Positions 1 to 15,500 of a stretch of DNA of 64,000 nt are shown piece after piece (positions within the stretch are counted from its first letter, which is position 1; each line of letters begins with the position of its first letter). A model generated the notes under the pieces. The model saw only the letters and a program-made list of their open reading frames with translations. It was not told the DNA's origin and ran no database searches. The stretch lies in NCBI GenBank assembly GCA_024305405.1, contig JAKNDB010000088.1, forward strand, positions 3,614,001 to 3,678,000, read 5' to 3'. The DNA comes from Dirofilaria immitis. Its lineage: Eukaryota; Nematoda; Chromadorea; Rhabditida; Onchocercidae. Made by a program: the position numbers and the translations under genes.

Positions 1-3000
1 GTAAGGCTGCGCAAGATCAGTGGTTTGGATTAATCGAAGCATGCAAACATAGTGTTTATGTTAATAATGTATGATTGAAATTTGCATTGAATTGAAAATC
101 TCCCAACACAAATCTGGACTTGTATATCTTTCTAAATCTTAGACTCTTGGACTATATTTCAATTAAATGAGAATATTTTTCATGCATAAAAAATAAATTT
201 AATTCAGGTTTATTTTTTCCCAATCTTTATGCAATCATTAATATTTTAACTTTTTTCCTATGTATAAGAGCGAAATAATTTTAATTAATCTAATCGTCGT
301 ATATTTGAATAATATGAATTAAAACTGAAATTCTCGAAAATATGAGATCCAATTTGTACTCAGTATCATTTCAGATTTTAGTGATGCAGTACTGAGGTGA
401 AGCTTACATGCAAATAAAAGAAAAAAGAGGCAGAAAAAACAATCGTAACTGAAATAGGCATAACTTAAATTATAAATATTAAGTTCTCTCAATGCTACTT
501 TTTCCATCATGTGAGTATAATCTTGAAAAATGGCTGACAATTTTTAGCTAAATATAAGAACGATCAGAAAACAATTGGAGAATCTTTTCGCAAGTTGTGG
601 CATGATCACTGCTATTGAATTTCGTAAAGATACAGCTAATTTTCGTTTCATCGGGTCTGTTCAATTGCTTATATTATCATTATATCTTGAAAAAGTAAAT
701 GTCATTACAAATGTTTATTCCATTTAAAATCAAATCATTATTTATGCTTAGTAAGGGAAATTAAATATTTCATGTTAATCCACTTGGTGAACTCAATACA
801 TCGTTGCAAAATCGAAGAATGTTTCCAAATGCTTGCAAAAAAGGACTATTTCCGAAATTTAAGTTGAAACAGTTATGATCAGCGATTTTTCTAGAATGAA
901 TTCTATTAGGGTAGAATTCGTAGATGTACCTTCCGAAAAATTCCAAAACTATGAATCTTACAGGCACATTTTTGAATGACAGTAAAATTAATGTTAATTC
1001 ATTTCTTCCTTTTTTTTCTCGTTGAAAACTAACCTTAGATTAGAGATTAGATGCAGTGAAATAATAAGGAATCTGGAAATTGTTTTTGCTTTACATGTTA
1101 TTGAATTACAAGGCGCGATACTAACTGAATAATTCTTCAGAAGCCATGAAAGGAAAGCATGCTAGTGCTGGTTGATTTTAAATTAATGCCAGCAAATATC
1201 AGATTTATTGATATCTGTGATCATATTAATAATAGTAATAATAAGAGCGACAACTTTTTTTGCGAGCTTAAAGAATACTACTTCTGCTTAGTTCAGGAAA
1301 AGCTATCTTAAAATTTACTAGATAGAAAATATTTTAAATCATAACATTGAATAGGTTGATGCAGTCAGTTTCTATTAGTTCGGAAAATTCGATTCAGTGT
1401 GTGAATTTAATCAATACAGATAAATTTATTTAAAATTTTTTATAGGTAACAAGTGTTCCTGCTCTAGGAGTAGCACGTTATCGAAATCATTACTCTTGCT
1501 ATAGGCGTTTTAGTTATTGTCATTGATACTGAGCAGGGATATTACATCAAATTTGTTGTATATCAAGATTTGTTAATCTCCAATATTCATAGCAAGTGCT
1601 TAAAAATATTATATATCATAATAGTGAGAATTCTTAACCGCAATAAGAAATGCTAATAAAATCTTATATTTTAGTACTATTTATTAGAAATAAATTTGTA
1701 TATAATTATGCAAATGTGAAGTACTTATTCTCAATCAGTAGTTATGATTTAAAATATTTTTGATTTTTATTTACAAAAACTATTTGCTTCAACCTAATTG
1801 TGAATCAAATATTCCAAGGTTATATTTACATTAAAAGCTTCCTTTTTTTTTGATAATATATCATTTTAAAGAACTATTTTTTCGAATCATTCTCGAAGTT
1901 TTCTATTTGACAGTCAGTAAGATGTAAGACAAAAGATGAATTTGCTGGAATGCTATTTGTTGATTTAATTCCTATGAAATCATATAATGTACTTCTATTT
2001 TACGTTTTTAATGCATGTTACATTACTTAAGAGAATATGAAATGCCTACTGCAAAAATTGCACGATGGTGACTTGCAACATGCATGCATGTTCGATTAGT
2101 TTTAGTAATAGTAATATTAAAAGCTTCATCTGGTTATAAAAATTTCTTCAAATTGAACTGCTTATTTGTAAATTCCGCGCATGCCAGCTTCTGATTCAAT
2201 TTCAACACATGCAATACTGATAATTATTGATTGTGTTTTTTTTCTATTTCAATAGGGAAATTATTAAAACATTGTAAATTTTTGGCAGATCCCAAGATCT
2301 TATATTTTCTTGCAAAATTTTTTTCTAAAACCCGGTAATTCCAATCATAGAAGCTTCATTAGTAGTTAAAGTTTCCCTTATTTTTATTTCTTTAGATCAA
2401 CATATCATTTCTGAATTTAATAATAGATGGTTTTGAAGATAACAGTTTCAAATTTGTCTATGCTATTTTAAAGATGAAATTTTAGAACATCTCGTTAATC
2501 TCAACTTTTAAATAAAATTAAAATCCACATAACTCCCAGTTTTGATTTTCAAACTGAGTAACATTTTTCATCTAATTCTATCTATTGCTCAGGAAAGGAG
2601 AGAAAGAAGGATGAAATTTTCATTTAAAAATGCAATCAGGATCAACAATTTAAGTAAATATCGGAATTATCAAGATTTGTTAATGGAAATTTACCATTTA
2701 GCTTTAATTTCAGTTTCTTATGCAATCTTCGTTTTGATTTATTATCATGTTTATCTGTCTGTCATTTTTTTCTTTGTTTTCGAAATGAAAATATAAGTTT
2801 AAATGACACATATTTAAACATAATCGATGGAGAAATAAAAGTTGAAAGTTTTGTACATTTTCAAATAACAAAGCGATTGCAGTTAAATATTTAATTAAAA
2901 TAACCTGTTTGTTTTCACTATAGTATCTATTAATTGCAACCTAATGATAATAAACCCATATACGGTTCTCTTGGATGATTTGTGGTAATAATTATTGCTA

Positions 3001-5398
3001 CATAATTTTTTAAAAAATTTTTAGTAGCGGTTTGATGAAAGATGGATTGCAAATTAATAATTAAGATAAGAAAGTTGGTATCATTTGAGCCATCTGTATA
3101 AATTCCATTGAGTAAAAATCAAAAGTGTTGTGAAAAATTTGTTACAGAATAATACTTTTCTTCTTGAATTTTGAAATTGAATTTTTATTTGCAACCGGCA
3201 TGGAAAAAAGCAAAAATTTCAGAATTGCAAAATTACTTTGGCGAATTAACAAATCGTCACGCTGCATGTTATGCATACAACGTTACATTGATAGTTCATT
3301 TGATTAGATATCAGTTATTATTTCACAGCTAATTTATTATTGTGATGATCAATTTTTTTTTCTAGAATGATTTATCTTTATCACTGTGGAAAAATTGTGT
3401 AAGATACCAACAGTCAAATCCTTTCAAGAATTCTAATTCAGAAGTGCAATTTTTCAAAAAGGCTAATCTTATTGCAATTAATTTTTATTAATAATATAAT
3501 ACAACTTAATTTTAAAAATGAGGTAGCGATTCAGCACTCAATAAGCAACTGATAAAAACGTTCCACATAAATATAAAAGTGTAGTGCACAGCTGGCTCGT
3601 TAATTATTAAATCAAATATCTGTTTATCAAGATATTAGACAGGAATAAGAATACATCTGTCTCTTCCTATTATTAAAAAATAAAAAGCCTATGAGGACTG
3701 TAACTTTGATAAAAGCTTAAATACAATCATACATAGGTAATTACACATAAATAGAATAGGATATTGCATAGTTTGATGATAATTATAGAAAAATCATATT
3801 CAATATTGAAAATATGATTCAAATTCAATTTCATGAATTTTCTATAAAAGTTTGATTAAAAAAACTTAGGAACATCCTGAACATGCCCTTTACAAAAACG
3901 AATGTTGTAAAATCAGCGCAAATATTGGATGAAAAATTTTTTTCAACAGCTGTTTAGAAAAAGAATGGCATATTCTATTGATGTCAATTGAAACAGAGAT
4001 TCAATATATTATAAGTAGTAAATGAAGATCGATTTATCCTTCTTAATCTTCCAAATTTATCTTATAATATCATTTGGTTTTTTTTTTGTTTTTTTTGATA
4101 AAAGCAGCATCATATGAAAGGAAATTCAAGGTCGACATAGCATATAAGATGCGGGAATTATGTCATTAGAAATATATAGTATATTGAAAATTTGATTAGT
4201 TCGTTAGAATTACACTCATAGAAAAAGTTTACAAAAATTCAAGAAATACGAAAAATCAAAAAATTGGAATAGTGGTTTGTAATCTGTATATTTCCATAAC
4301 TTTGCTTAAAGAAGCTAATATTTTAAGCAGTTGTTTTGTCATATAACACTTAAATAATAATAAATCGTTTTTTAAGCAAGATAAACTTGATCTTGAACTC
4401 AATGGTATTAAATCAAATTTTCAATTAAATCATTTGACCTTAGAACCAGATAAGGATTGATTACAACTGAAGATTAGTCAGTTCAATTTATCAAGTAGAT
4501 TATTGTAAAATGCTCCTTATATTTTGGAACTACGCCATATCAAGTGTTACAAATATATCATAAATGTTTTAAATCATATTTAAAAATATATAGCAGGAAA
4601 ATCAGAACAAAGAATTCTGTCATGTTTTTGGCGTCGAAAAAGATTTGAGATTTTTTTGCCTTTTTTCTCAATTCTTTAAAAATAACGCATCGCTAAGTTG
4701 CAGTCTTAAAACAGGGGATATACTTATATAGCCCTTCTTGCATCCTTTCATTCAGATATTTTCGAAGCTGTCATTTGATTAAATGTTTTGGATGATGACG
4801 AGTGCTTCCGATTTCAGATATTTTCCATTACATTTTTTCTTCCAATCTTTTTAACTCAAACATAGGCTCTGATAGGAATTAAAACACTGAACAAAACATA
4901 TAATTTTTAGATTTCGAAATAATTAAAGAATTTAAAAATCGAAAATAAAATTCAGCATATTTAAATCATCATTTAAACTTCATTTTTTCAAACTCATTCT
5001 TTTTCACCTTCTCTTTCATAACTATTACTGATACAAATTTAATCATTAATCAAAAATTTAATAAGTTATTATCATGCTATACCGATATACTTGTAAACAG
5101 CCATAATTTACTTATGCGGATTCTCTATGATATAGCTGATGAAAACAGTAGGGCGTATGATAATCTAATGGGGACACAATTTTGAAAAGCGAGAAGAGAG
5201 TAATACTTATAAAACGAGGAGATTGTTATGACGATAACTGGAGCCAGGCGAGATGAAGCATAAAACTTATGGCCTCATCCACAAGGCCAAGTGCTCTTTA
5301 TCTTAGTTGGCTTTAAATTATTCAGTCCAGCTCGTCTCTCTAGTCATCTTTTCTATTTCTCCCGACTAGTGTACATCTTCGTCTACCGATAGTTCTCT
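1..5398. other. Gene-free AT-rich stretch
   Basis: I see no coding exon here. Open frames are short, of skewed composition (rich in F, I, K, N, L) and lack splice-site support or family motifs. No tRNA, rRNA or recognisable transposon was seen. It could be intergenic DNA upstream of the PKC gene or a long intron of a gene outside the window. Confidence 0.5.
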
Positions 5399-5605
5399 AT
5401 GTTTGTGTGTGTATGTGTATGCGTATGTATATGTATGTGTGATGTTTGTATGTATGTATATGTGTATGTGTATGTGTGTGTATGTGTATGCGTATGTATA
5501 TGTATGTGTGATGTTTGTATGTATATGTGTATGTGTATGTGTGTGTGTGTGTGTTGTATGTGTGTGTGTGTGTGTGTGTTGTATTTGTGTTGTATGTGTG
5601 TGTGT

Positions 5606-5641
<36 letters not shown>

Positions 5642-5669
5642 GTATGTGTGTGTTGTATGTCTGTGTGAT
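5399..5669. repeat. Compound TG / TATG microsatellite
   Basis: A run of about 270 bases made almost only of G and T with some A on the + strand (mixed TG, TATG, TGTATG units). The left part contains a larger direct duplication with a period of about 69 bases: the marker GCGTATG occurs near 5421 and again near 5490, and GATGTTTGTATG near 5441 and 5510. The right part is nearly pure (TG)n interrupted by TTG. Long open frames on both strands in this block (Cys/Val or His/Thr repeats) are composition artefacts. Confidence 0.95.
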
Positions 5670-8600
5670 GGAGCATTTTTAACACCATCATTGACATAAT
5701 CTTTAAAGGCTTTATCACACGCACATAAACCCGTCATTTTTCAATGAAGCACTGATTAATTTTATTTCCTTTCTTTTAAATCGATATTTGGCTTCTCATT
5801 ATTTGACACTGATAGCTTCTATGAAGTATCGAAAATCTTGTTATTCTGGGGAATTCCCTTCAGATATTTCACAGTGATTTTTGTGGATGATAAATTTCGG
5901 CTATTTTATCCAATATATTTTATTTCTTTTACTGTATCGAACTTTTAGAATCATAATACTTAATTCTTGCACCATCAATTCCCAATACCATGTTTTTATT
6001 CCATTTTTATAGATATTATAAATATTAAGTGGTTTTTAAAAATAATAAAATAATCAGTCGTATTTCAAAGTTCCGATTAATTGAAGAATGAAATTATTGC
6101 ATTAGATTCCTTCTTGATATTATACACATTGATGAAGATATTTGTAGAGTTAGTGTTTGATTACTTATATTCTTGAAAATCTTTGGCGAGATTGCAAGAG
6201 GAAAATAGCTCTTTTATGATACATATTTCCATTACACAAACAATTTTCTCGAAATCATTTCTGCAAATAGTTTTTTCACAAGTCGAATTATTATTACACA
6301 GAAATGAAAAGAAGATATGTGAGATGATGTGAGGAAGTTTCACTGTTTATTCAGAAGAAGATAAGTATTTATGAGGATGAATTGATCGCAGAAAAAAGGG
6401 TTATGATAGATTGATATATGAGAAATGAAAGGATAGGAATGAAAATGGAAGAGGAAAACTTTATTTAAATTTGCAAAGAATATCTCTGTTTTCATCGCAA
6501 ATCATCTTGTTATTCAAACCATGCATTATGCAAAATTAATCCAAAAGTTTTTTTTTTTGAACCAAATATAGTAGCGATTAAAAAGGTTATCTATGAAAGA
6601 CAGATCAAAGTTCATTCTTGTATAAGTCTGGATTGATAATTTGCTTGTGTACAGATGCATATAGGATAATTTATTTCTATCTGAAAACCAATATTCTAAC
6701 CAAGATGATCTCTGGTACCTACTATTCATTAGTTTGCATATTTTTATCGTTAAAGTTATTTGTACTTTGTAATAGATTTGCTGTTTTAAAAATATTTACA
6801 AAATATATTTGATATACGTAGCAATTTTTTTCTGCTATGTCATTTGTAAACATAATAAAATTATGTTATTTCTTATCAGATGAATTGTTTTCTGCCACGA
6901 GAAGGCATTTTTCAATCATCACTGATAAATCAAGTTTAATATTGCTAAGATGTGATAGGTTGATGATTTTGCTGGATATAAAATTGCTGTTTACAAATTG
7001 AGGAAGAAGATTTGATGAGAAGGAAGCAAAGAAAAGTGGAAGGAAGAAAATGATATCATTCTAAAGTATCTGAATTAAATTAAATATCAACGTGAAGTGC
7101 ACTGTAAGGGAAAATAGTAATGTAAAGGAAAAAGCATTTTTTTTTCATTTCGCTTTTCAACAGATTCATCAATCAATCTGTGATTAATACAATAATACTG
7201 TATTGAACAATTCGCTATTTCGTTTTTATTTGCTACTACAAGTTCAAACATTCTCCATGAGACAAGCTTAAAATGATTGAAGATGTAATAGAAAGATAAG
7301 ATTTTATTAGTTATTTTTCTTCACTTAAAGTATACAAAAGAGTTATCTGAAGCTGAACATAAATTAAGTATCTCTTCATGTGTACGGATAGAGAGATGGA
7401 TATTCTGAAGATTGTTTTCGTTTCTAAATGAGCAATGATAATTCAAAGTATCACAATTTTTTATCCACTCATTTAATGTTTCATCAAAAAATGCATAAAT
7501 TCCTGTTACATTAATGTAACAGAAATACTTTTAACTATTATGATTTTAAAATTTTTATAATTTATTTGAAACGATAGATGCGGACAGATAGATTTGTAAA
7601 TGTCCAATATTATGATTCAAGACACTAGCCAGGAAATAAAATACTGTATTAATTGGACAAGATGAAAAAGGGAAATACTAACAAACATTTTCAGTTTTTA
7701 ATTCTACTAGCTGTACTATAACTATAAAGTTTATCTTTTTTCTCGCTTTATATATGCATAAAATAACTAATTACTTAACCACATGAGGATGTGATCACTG
7801 CTTGAAAATAGTTTTTGTCGAAAAAAATTGATTGGCTGCAAATTATATCTAACTAATTCTTCTTTCTATTTTATTTAATAAGGGTCTGTGCATTAAAAGA
7901 TAACTTTATTGGGATGGAAATATCTGCGAAATTGCATAAGTCTAGCCATCAAACAAGATGAGAAATGATGAGATTTATTCAAACTATTTCAAATTATAGC
8001 TTACATACTGATTATAAATCAAGTTGCTTTCTTGTCAGTTATTTTCAAACGGAAACCTGAAATGGTTTATTCCAAATTTGTAGACTTGAAGATGTTCTCA
8101 ATTTAGAATGATTGACAGAAGAGCAAATAATAAAAGAGAGACACAGAATCACAAGCATACGATGAGCATATAAATATACCACATGATTGAGATTTTCCAA
8201 AAAAACAGACAACCCTTAGTTTTCTGTGGAACTAGACTAGGCTCTAAAACAGGATCCAGTGCTTGATTGCTTTAAGCCTTTCATTATTTACATGCTTGTA
8301 AACGAGAGAGCCCATGGGACAGTGATCCATACTGTCTATTTTCCGTTGATTTCTTCTCTCTTCTATCTTTCTTTTTCTATACTCCCTCTAGTCATTTCTT
8401 TTAAATTCTGATGTATCAACACTATTGTATACAAGCAGTAATTAATTCTTCTCAGGTATAAATCATTCCAACATTAGCCTTAACCTGAGTTGATAACATT
8501 ACACTAATTTCAAGTTTTGTTTTGAAAATCAAAGACCACATCCCAACCTACCTAGCTATACAAGCACTTAATATGTGGTGATACTAACACTTTCCTGAAC

Positions 8601-11370
8601 ATTACAGTAATGCAGCATTTAAGATAATATCGTGTCGTATTAGACAGATACATAACTGATGGGAATTGAACATTTGAATATAAACTTAATTCTATATTTC
8701 TCATAGTAAGGTATGTGAGTGAAAATTAGAAGTAACGCGATATAATCTATCATTGAGGTAAAGTATTCAATGATACAACTACCATATGATAAAAGTTGAA
8801 TGGTTGTGATCTATATGAAATTGATGAATGTTAAATAACCCATTATTGAAATTTATTATTAATTTGTTGAATGTTGGAATGTCGTAAAAGATTCATTTAA
8901 TTTGCATTAGCTAATAAAGATATATAGAATATGAGAAATTTTTCAAATTATTATTTTAAAGAGTTAATATGTCTGGAAAATCTTCTAAACCGCCAATTTG
9001 ACTATCGATATTGATATGATTATAAAGTTATTAGATATCATGCAATGAATCAGTGCTTCTTGAGTAGAAATTTAAAGCACAGGATTGTGAAAATTATGGA
9101 TGTGATATGATGAATAGTGTGATAATACGAGTTTAGTAATTACTGACAAAAAAACGAAAACGAAATTTATTGACAAAAAACGAGAAAAAAACGAAATTTT
9201 TTTTTATAAAGAACGAAAATACCAGCTGTTGTAAAATAATATTTATTATTCCGATATTAATCAAGGTAAGCTGATTGTAATCGTATTTCGATGATAATTG
9301 AAATTTTAATAATAATTTTTCATTCAACCCTTAATTATTAGGCTAATCCATTTTATTTTTACTTTATTTGATATAATATAACCTTTACTAGCTTTTTAAC
9401 ACTGCCGGTTAGGTTGTCAATAAATAACTTGAATCCTTAACCCGAATATTGTAATCTATCATCTGAATCTTATATCTTTTCATATGTACAATGCCTTATT
9501 GCAATAAAACGAACGAAAGAATAGAAAAAATAAAATTTAGGTAATACCATATATCTACCGTATTCGATACTATCATCGATATTATCATTATACTCTTCAA
9601 TTTTTTTCGGTTTATTTATTCGATATTTTGAAGATACATGATCCTGATATACATAGCATTAAAGTTAGTTCAGATTGTATTCCCACGAAACTATACGCTA
9701 TTTGCATTCTCTTGAAAATATGATATTTGTTCGTTTAGACTTTCATGTTATTTGATGCCTTGTACCATACATATTACATCATATTGAACCTTACTGTATA
9801 ACACAAAATGTAAAAATACGAATCTTCGAATTCTCTCAAGTCGCCTCTGAAATTTTGCATTGCGGTATGCATTGTTGCAAAACTTACTGTAAATTCAAAA
9901 TTTGCTTCCATTTTTTTCATGCTAACTAATAAATAGTATTTTGATTGGTAATCGAAGAATGATTTCACATTTCAGAGAAATAAGTGTTTATCAGGGAATT
10001 CACTGTCAATTCATCTTTTGCTATCGCTAATTTATTATAGCTATGTATTGTTCATTCTTCAATTAACATATTATATTTAGTAGTACATCCATATCCTTAG
10101 AAAATATATACATTTATTTAATCTCAACTGTAATTTGAAAGAATCAAATAGAGAAAAATTTAAATTTTGGCAAATTTTTGGGAAAATTTTGCGAAATTTT
10201 ATCATCATCGTTGTCTATTTAGGCATGATTTGTTTAATTAAATACATCTCATTTTTCGACATGCTCAAATATACACTTTCTCAAAATGTATTTACAGTTA
10301 TGCTCATTGAGCTCCGATTAATCTATTGATACGTTTATGCATGCTACCGTATTTTCTCGTTTTTGAAATTTTCGGGAAAATATTTCTACCATGCCTTGAC
10401 ATCACCCAACTATTGCTGTTCTCATGTCCCAAATGAGACATTCAATTTATATTTATCTAAGAAATGTAAAATACCTCTTATTTGATCTGTAACTTTCATT
10501 TGCATGTTCGATAAATAATTAAGTCAAAATGATGATCGGAAAATGCCTATCGGAAAAAATAAAAGTCACCTCACTCACTATCTCGCAATTGAAAAAATGC
10601 TAAGAGGCTGAAATTTTTTTTTTATCAATTTCATAAAGTCGAGGAATTGTCTATTCCTATTCCTCACAACTAACTCGTTTTTGTCAAAAATTCCAATTTC
10701 TGAAGTAGTGATATTTCACTTCTCACAATTTGTCTATATGATTAAAAATATAATTAAGCATTTAGAAAACATTTTGAGAGACAAGTTACAAAATAAATCT
10801 TAACTAAATCAAAATGAGAAAGCAGATTTATTTCAGAATGTATTATCTAGTTATAAATTGAAGATTATAACTAATTTTAAAATCCAAATATTTTCATTAT
10901 AAGCCATCTTCTGTAGCTAAATAATTTAATTGATAAAAATGCGAAAAGTTTTTTTTGCTTATTTCTTCAAGTTAACTACTATATCTTTTTGTGACATTGC
11001 AACAAATAATAGTGAATAGCATATTTGAAAAACTAAAATAATATACTCCATCGTGGCACAGATGTGAATTTAAATGAGCAGAATAAAGTTACCAAATTTA
11101 ATCGTCAACTTTTATCATTTCAAATTATATCTCCTCTCGACATGTTTAAATTAGAAGACAGAAGCAAACAATTTCCATTTCTTAGTTCGCTTTTTACTTT
11201 TCAGCCTTTACTCTCATCTTAGCATCAATTTACTTCAAAATGCTCCATGCTGTTCACTTTTTTCCACACATCATTCAGAAGAAGACACATATTAACCAAT
11301 ATCCAATCTCTCTTCATCCTTCCAAGTCTTTTTCCCTTTTCTCGATTTTATATTGTGTATCTGTAGATGC
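5670..11370. other. Gene-free AT-rich stretch
   Basis: No exon with acceptable coding character, splice sites or family similarity was found on either strand. Small A/T-rich low-complexity runs occur throughout. Confidence 0.5.
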
Positions 11371-11484
11371 ATGTATGTGTATGTATGTATGTATGTATGT
11401 ATGTATGCATATATGGATGTATGTATGTGTATGTATGTATGTATGTATGTATGTATGTATGTATGTATGTATGTATGTATGTAT
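11371..11484. repeat. (ATGT)n tetranucleotide microsatellite
   Basis: About 110 bases of ATGT repeat with a few interruptions (GCATATATGGATG near 11407). The open frame that runs through it on the + strand is only the Met/Cys/Tyr/Val translation of the repeat. Confidence 0.95.
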
Positions 11485-11849
11485 ACATATATATTGCTTA
11501 GTTATTGACTATAAAGGCCCGTTCTATTTGTAAGCAGGTATAACTATAGGACTAGTTCGACGAAGATGGAACGGCTTTTTTCCGTTTTATCCTTCATCAT
11601 TCCATTGCTTCAGAACTTTTCCATTTCCACGATTTTCTAAAATATAATATTCATTATCAATTTATCAAAAGCAAGCTTCAGATTTCTCGATATATATCTT
11701 TTGTCTTTTTCATTTTTCATTTTTATGCGATATTTCTTAATTAAATTCATATTTTAAATTGATTCATTTATTAATTAAAAATTTTGAATTTAAAAGAATT
11801 GAAGAAAAAAATTTAAAAAAAAAGCATAAAATGGGAAGAAAAAGAAAGG

Positions 11850-11870
11850 TATATATATATATATATATAT
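11850..11870. repeat. (TA)n dinucleotide run
   Basis: About 21 bases of perfect alternating T and A in gene-free sequence upstream of the PKC gene. Confidence 0.9.
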
Positions 11871-12509
11871 AATAAAATTAAAGCATACACGAAGCCATTG
11901 TCTGTTTCTCAATGGATTTAATCAAAAAAATTACCACTCTACCACTTTGTCTTTCGTTCGAATAACTAACTTCTGTTTCCCAAATATTCAGACGTCGTCA
12001 TCATAAAAATAATGAGCAATTTGTTCATTTTCAGGAATCGTATTCGCCAGACTTCTTCATTGTTGTTATAATATCATTCAACATCTTCCATCTTCCATAT
12101 CCCGGTTCTCATCTTTTATTCCAATAGGCATTTATTTTTCTTTTCATTTACATACTTTATCATCCAATACAGCATTAGAAAAAAATAATCACCACGTTAG
12201 CAATCACATATTCTACAATATAGTAAAATAAATGATCGGTTAGTTGGTAATTTTGATTAGTTATATAAATAGTTTTGCTGAATTATTAATCGATTATTTA
12301 TCTTCAAGCACTGCTTTACTTACTAAAAAAAAACGTCAAGTAGTTAGTGAAGGAAGAAGGTAAATAAATGATAAATACTCATATTTCTTCTTTTTTTTTG
12401 ACAAATATTCATCGAAAAACGAAAAAATCGTCGAATTATTTTATAAAAATGATTTTATTTTTTAATTTTTTTAGTAATGAAAAATATGGTGAAGTAATTA
12501 GTTGTGGTT

Positions 12510-15500
12510 ATGGCAATTTTCAACGGAATCGCTCTTATAAAAGTTATAGAAGCTCGTGACCTTCGACCTACTGAATGGTCGAAAAGGTTGGTGAAACGAA
12601 TGAATGTTGCGTTTTATATTTCTGTATTCACAAGCATATTGCAGAAATAAAATGTTTTTGTTACCTGCTTGAATCATATGCCTATCAAACAAATTTACAC
12701 TGGTCGCATTTTCACTCTAATTATCGTCTAAAAAATTGAAAAGAAAATGTTATTCAATTGTAATTGCTTTATTTCAATATATTTTTAAATCTCCACAGTG
12801 ATATCTCGTTGGATTACAGACATTGATTATTACTTGCATATTGATAACGATGATATTAAAATGATATCATAATAAGATTTTATTTTGGTGAAAAGTTTCT
12901 CTACAGATTTACAGCCCTGTCAAAAGAGACAGCATTGCTGGATGTGTATGTAAAAATTGACTGTGATGAGCAGCACATTGGAGGTACATTAACCCGTCCG
13001 AAGACTTGTACGCCTGTTTGGAATGAAGATTATGAAGTTAGTGTTCATTTCACGCGGTTTTTATTTGAATTCTGCTAATAGTTTAAAAACTTATTTACCA
13101 AGTACATCAACAATATTAATTGCAGACGATACAGAATGTTTCTTTACTTTTGCAGACTGAGGTACATGATGGTCATGAGCTTGAATTCACTGTTTTTCAT
13201 GATTGCGCCTTACCTCCTGATGATTTTGTGGCTAACTGTCATATACAATTCGAAGATCTCAAAATTGGAACAAAGAATGACGTCTGGGTGTGAATTGAAA
13301 CTCTTTCTAGATCTGATTATGATTGAAATGGATTATCGAAATAAATATTTGAAGAGAAATTTGAATTATTTCTTCCAGGCCCAATCATGGCGTAAACGAA
13401 CAACATATAAGTTTATTTCTTTGGAAGGAAACAGTTGAAAAATTTGGGCGTATGAGGCTTATTCACATTTTTTCCCAACATGAAATACAAACAACTTGTA
13501 AAGTGGAAAGAAAAAAGTGAAATTTTTATTAATATTTATTTTTTAGATTGATCTTGAACCGCACGGACAACTTCATTTGCTTATTGAATTGCAAGGTTCA
13601 TTAAGTGAAAGTTAGTTGCATAAATTTTGTGTAACTTCAAAAATCATTCATTTAGCTAATAAATTTGTCAGTTTCAAAGGTTTTTATTATTCAGTTATGG
13701 CTTCTTAAAATGGAAATGATTTGTGAGCAAAATAAAGGAACACTTTTTCGAAGATTATTATTGTTTTCAGAAAAGCTTATACTTATTTAGAAGTGATCCG
13801 AAATAATGCCAGCAAGGAAAAGCGGGTTTTCCAAGAGCGCACCGATGCATTCAGTAGTCGACAACGGCGAGGCGCAATGCGTCGAAAAATTCATGAGGTT
13901 TCTAAATGTTCCTTTATATAAAACAAAAGACAGTAATTCATTTAAATAAGCATTTGTTTACGCCTTTTTCTGCTTGATAACATGGCAATTATTTTTATTT
14001 ATTAATCTTCTCTTTTTTGTTTCAGATAATAATATAGAATTTATGATTTCATAAAATAATTGACAGTTGTGAAAGTTACTTCGATTTAGGTTACGGGGCA
14101 TAAATTTATGGCCTTATTTTTGCGACAGCCAACTTTTTGCGCACACTGTAAAGATTTTATTTGGGGACTTGGCAAACAAGGTTATCAATGCCAAAGTAAG
14201 TTAAAATTTAAAAACTTAGCAAAAATTTTGGAAAAATGAAATTTAAAAATAAATTTGTGTGTAAGTTAGAAATTTAACTCAAAAACGTCGAGACGAAATG
14301 ACGTTGCAGCAATTTCGGTTGTTCTTTATTTTTATAAAAATTTTTTCAATTCTATCTTCTATGAAAGATTTTTTCATTTGTAGTTTTGTAATTTTTAAAA
14401 TGAATAATGGAAAGATAGTATTTGTCTCTTTGTCTGTTTTGATAACTTTTTCTATCGTCCACTTCTTTCTTTGTTATCTCGAATTCATTTTGTTTTTACT
14501 TATGTATATTTTTTACTAAGATCTAAAAGTACGAGAAACTATAACAATTTCGGAAGTATTATAATTTCGAAAAAATTATCGCTTTATGTCAAGAAATGAA
14601 CATATAGTCTGATGTTGCAACTATTTTTTGAAAGGAAAAATTTAGATAAATGTGAAATATTCAAATTCGAATTTTTTAAATTTTGTAAAATGCTATTTTT
14701 AATTTGTTACGAAACGTTGCATAAAAAATTTATTTACCGTGGAGAGCGAAAATATGAAAGGGATGTACGCGATCGTTTTTATTGGATTTTTGCATTTCCA
14801 TCTCATGAATTATGAGAAAAGGAATAGATGTAATAAATAAAAAATTAGAATTTAAGTTTATTTTAGTACGAGATTTAGTCTCTGGAAATTTTATTAGCTC
14901 TAAGAATAACTGCAATACTTTTGAATTGAAAAATTTAGCCTAAAAATTGCAATTTTAACTTTTTTTTAATATGGATATTCTTTTTAAGTATGCACTGTAG
15001 TTGTACATAAGCGATGCCATGAAAAGGTATTATGGAAATGTCCTGGAAGTCGGATTAATGCCATCGATGAATTGCAAACTGAGGCAGCCAAGGTGAAGTT
15101 TTGGTTTTGCTTTTTAGTATTTTTGTATCGAATAAAAATTTTAAATGTAATAACTAAATTTACTTCATTCTAACAAGATGGTGGTTACATCTGAAAGTCT
15201 TAAAAACAACGATAAAAGTATGCTGAAAGTTAATTATCGCTGGTAACTAGAATTTGAAATCGAAATGTTCAACTTCTTGGTTTCTACTAATGTTTTTCTG
15301 ATGATAATTTTTGAAAAAAATTTTCGGTTTATCTGATTTATTCTAAATTTTCAATTTAGTCAGCCATTTACGGTTTAGAATCAATCTTTAATGGTTTCTC
15401 CTATGCTACTTTTTACTTTGGTAGAATTTGAGATTCTAGAAAATTTTTGTTAAACTCATAAAAGTTTTTTAATTCCATTAATTCTCAATTTCATGATATT

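Noticed and set aside
2542..2796. 84-codon + strand open frame
   Set aside because: Isolated in gene-free sequence, hydrophobic by AT bias, with no motif or splice support.
5366..5737. Several long open frames on both strands made of His/Thr or Cys/Val repeats
   Set aside because: They are translations of the TG/TATG microsatellite in different frames.
11240..11533. 97-codon + strand open frame rich in Met, Cys, Tyr
   Set aside because: Most of it is the (ATGT)n microsatellite.
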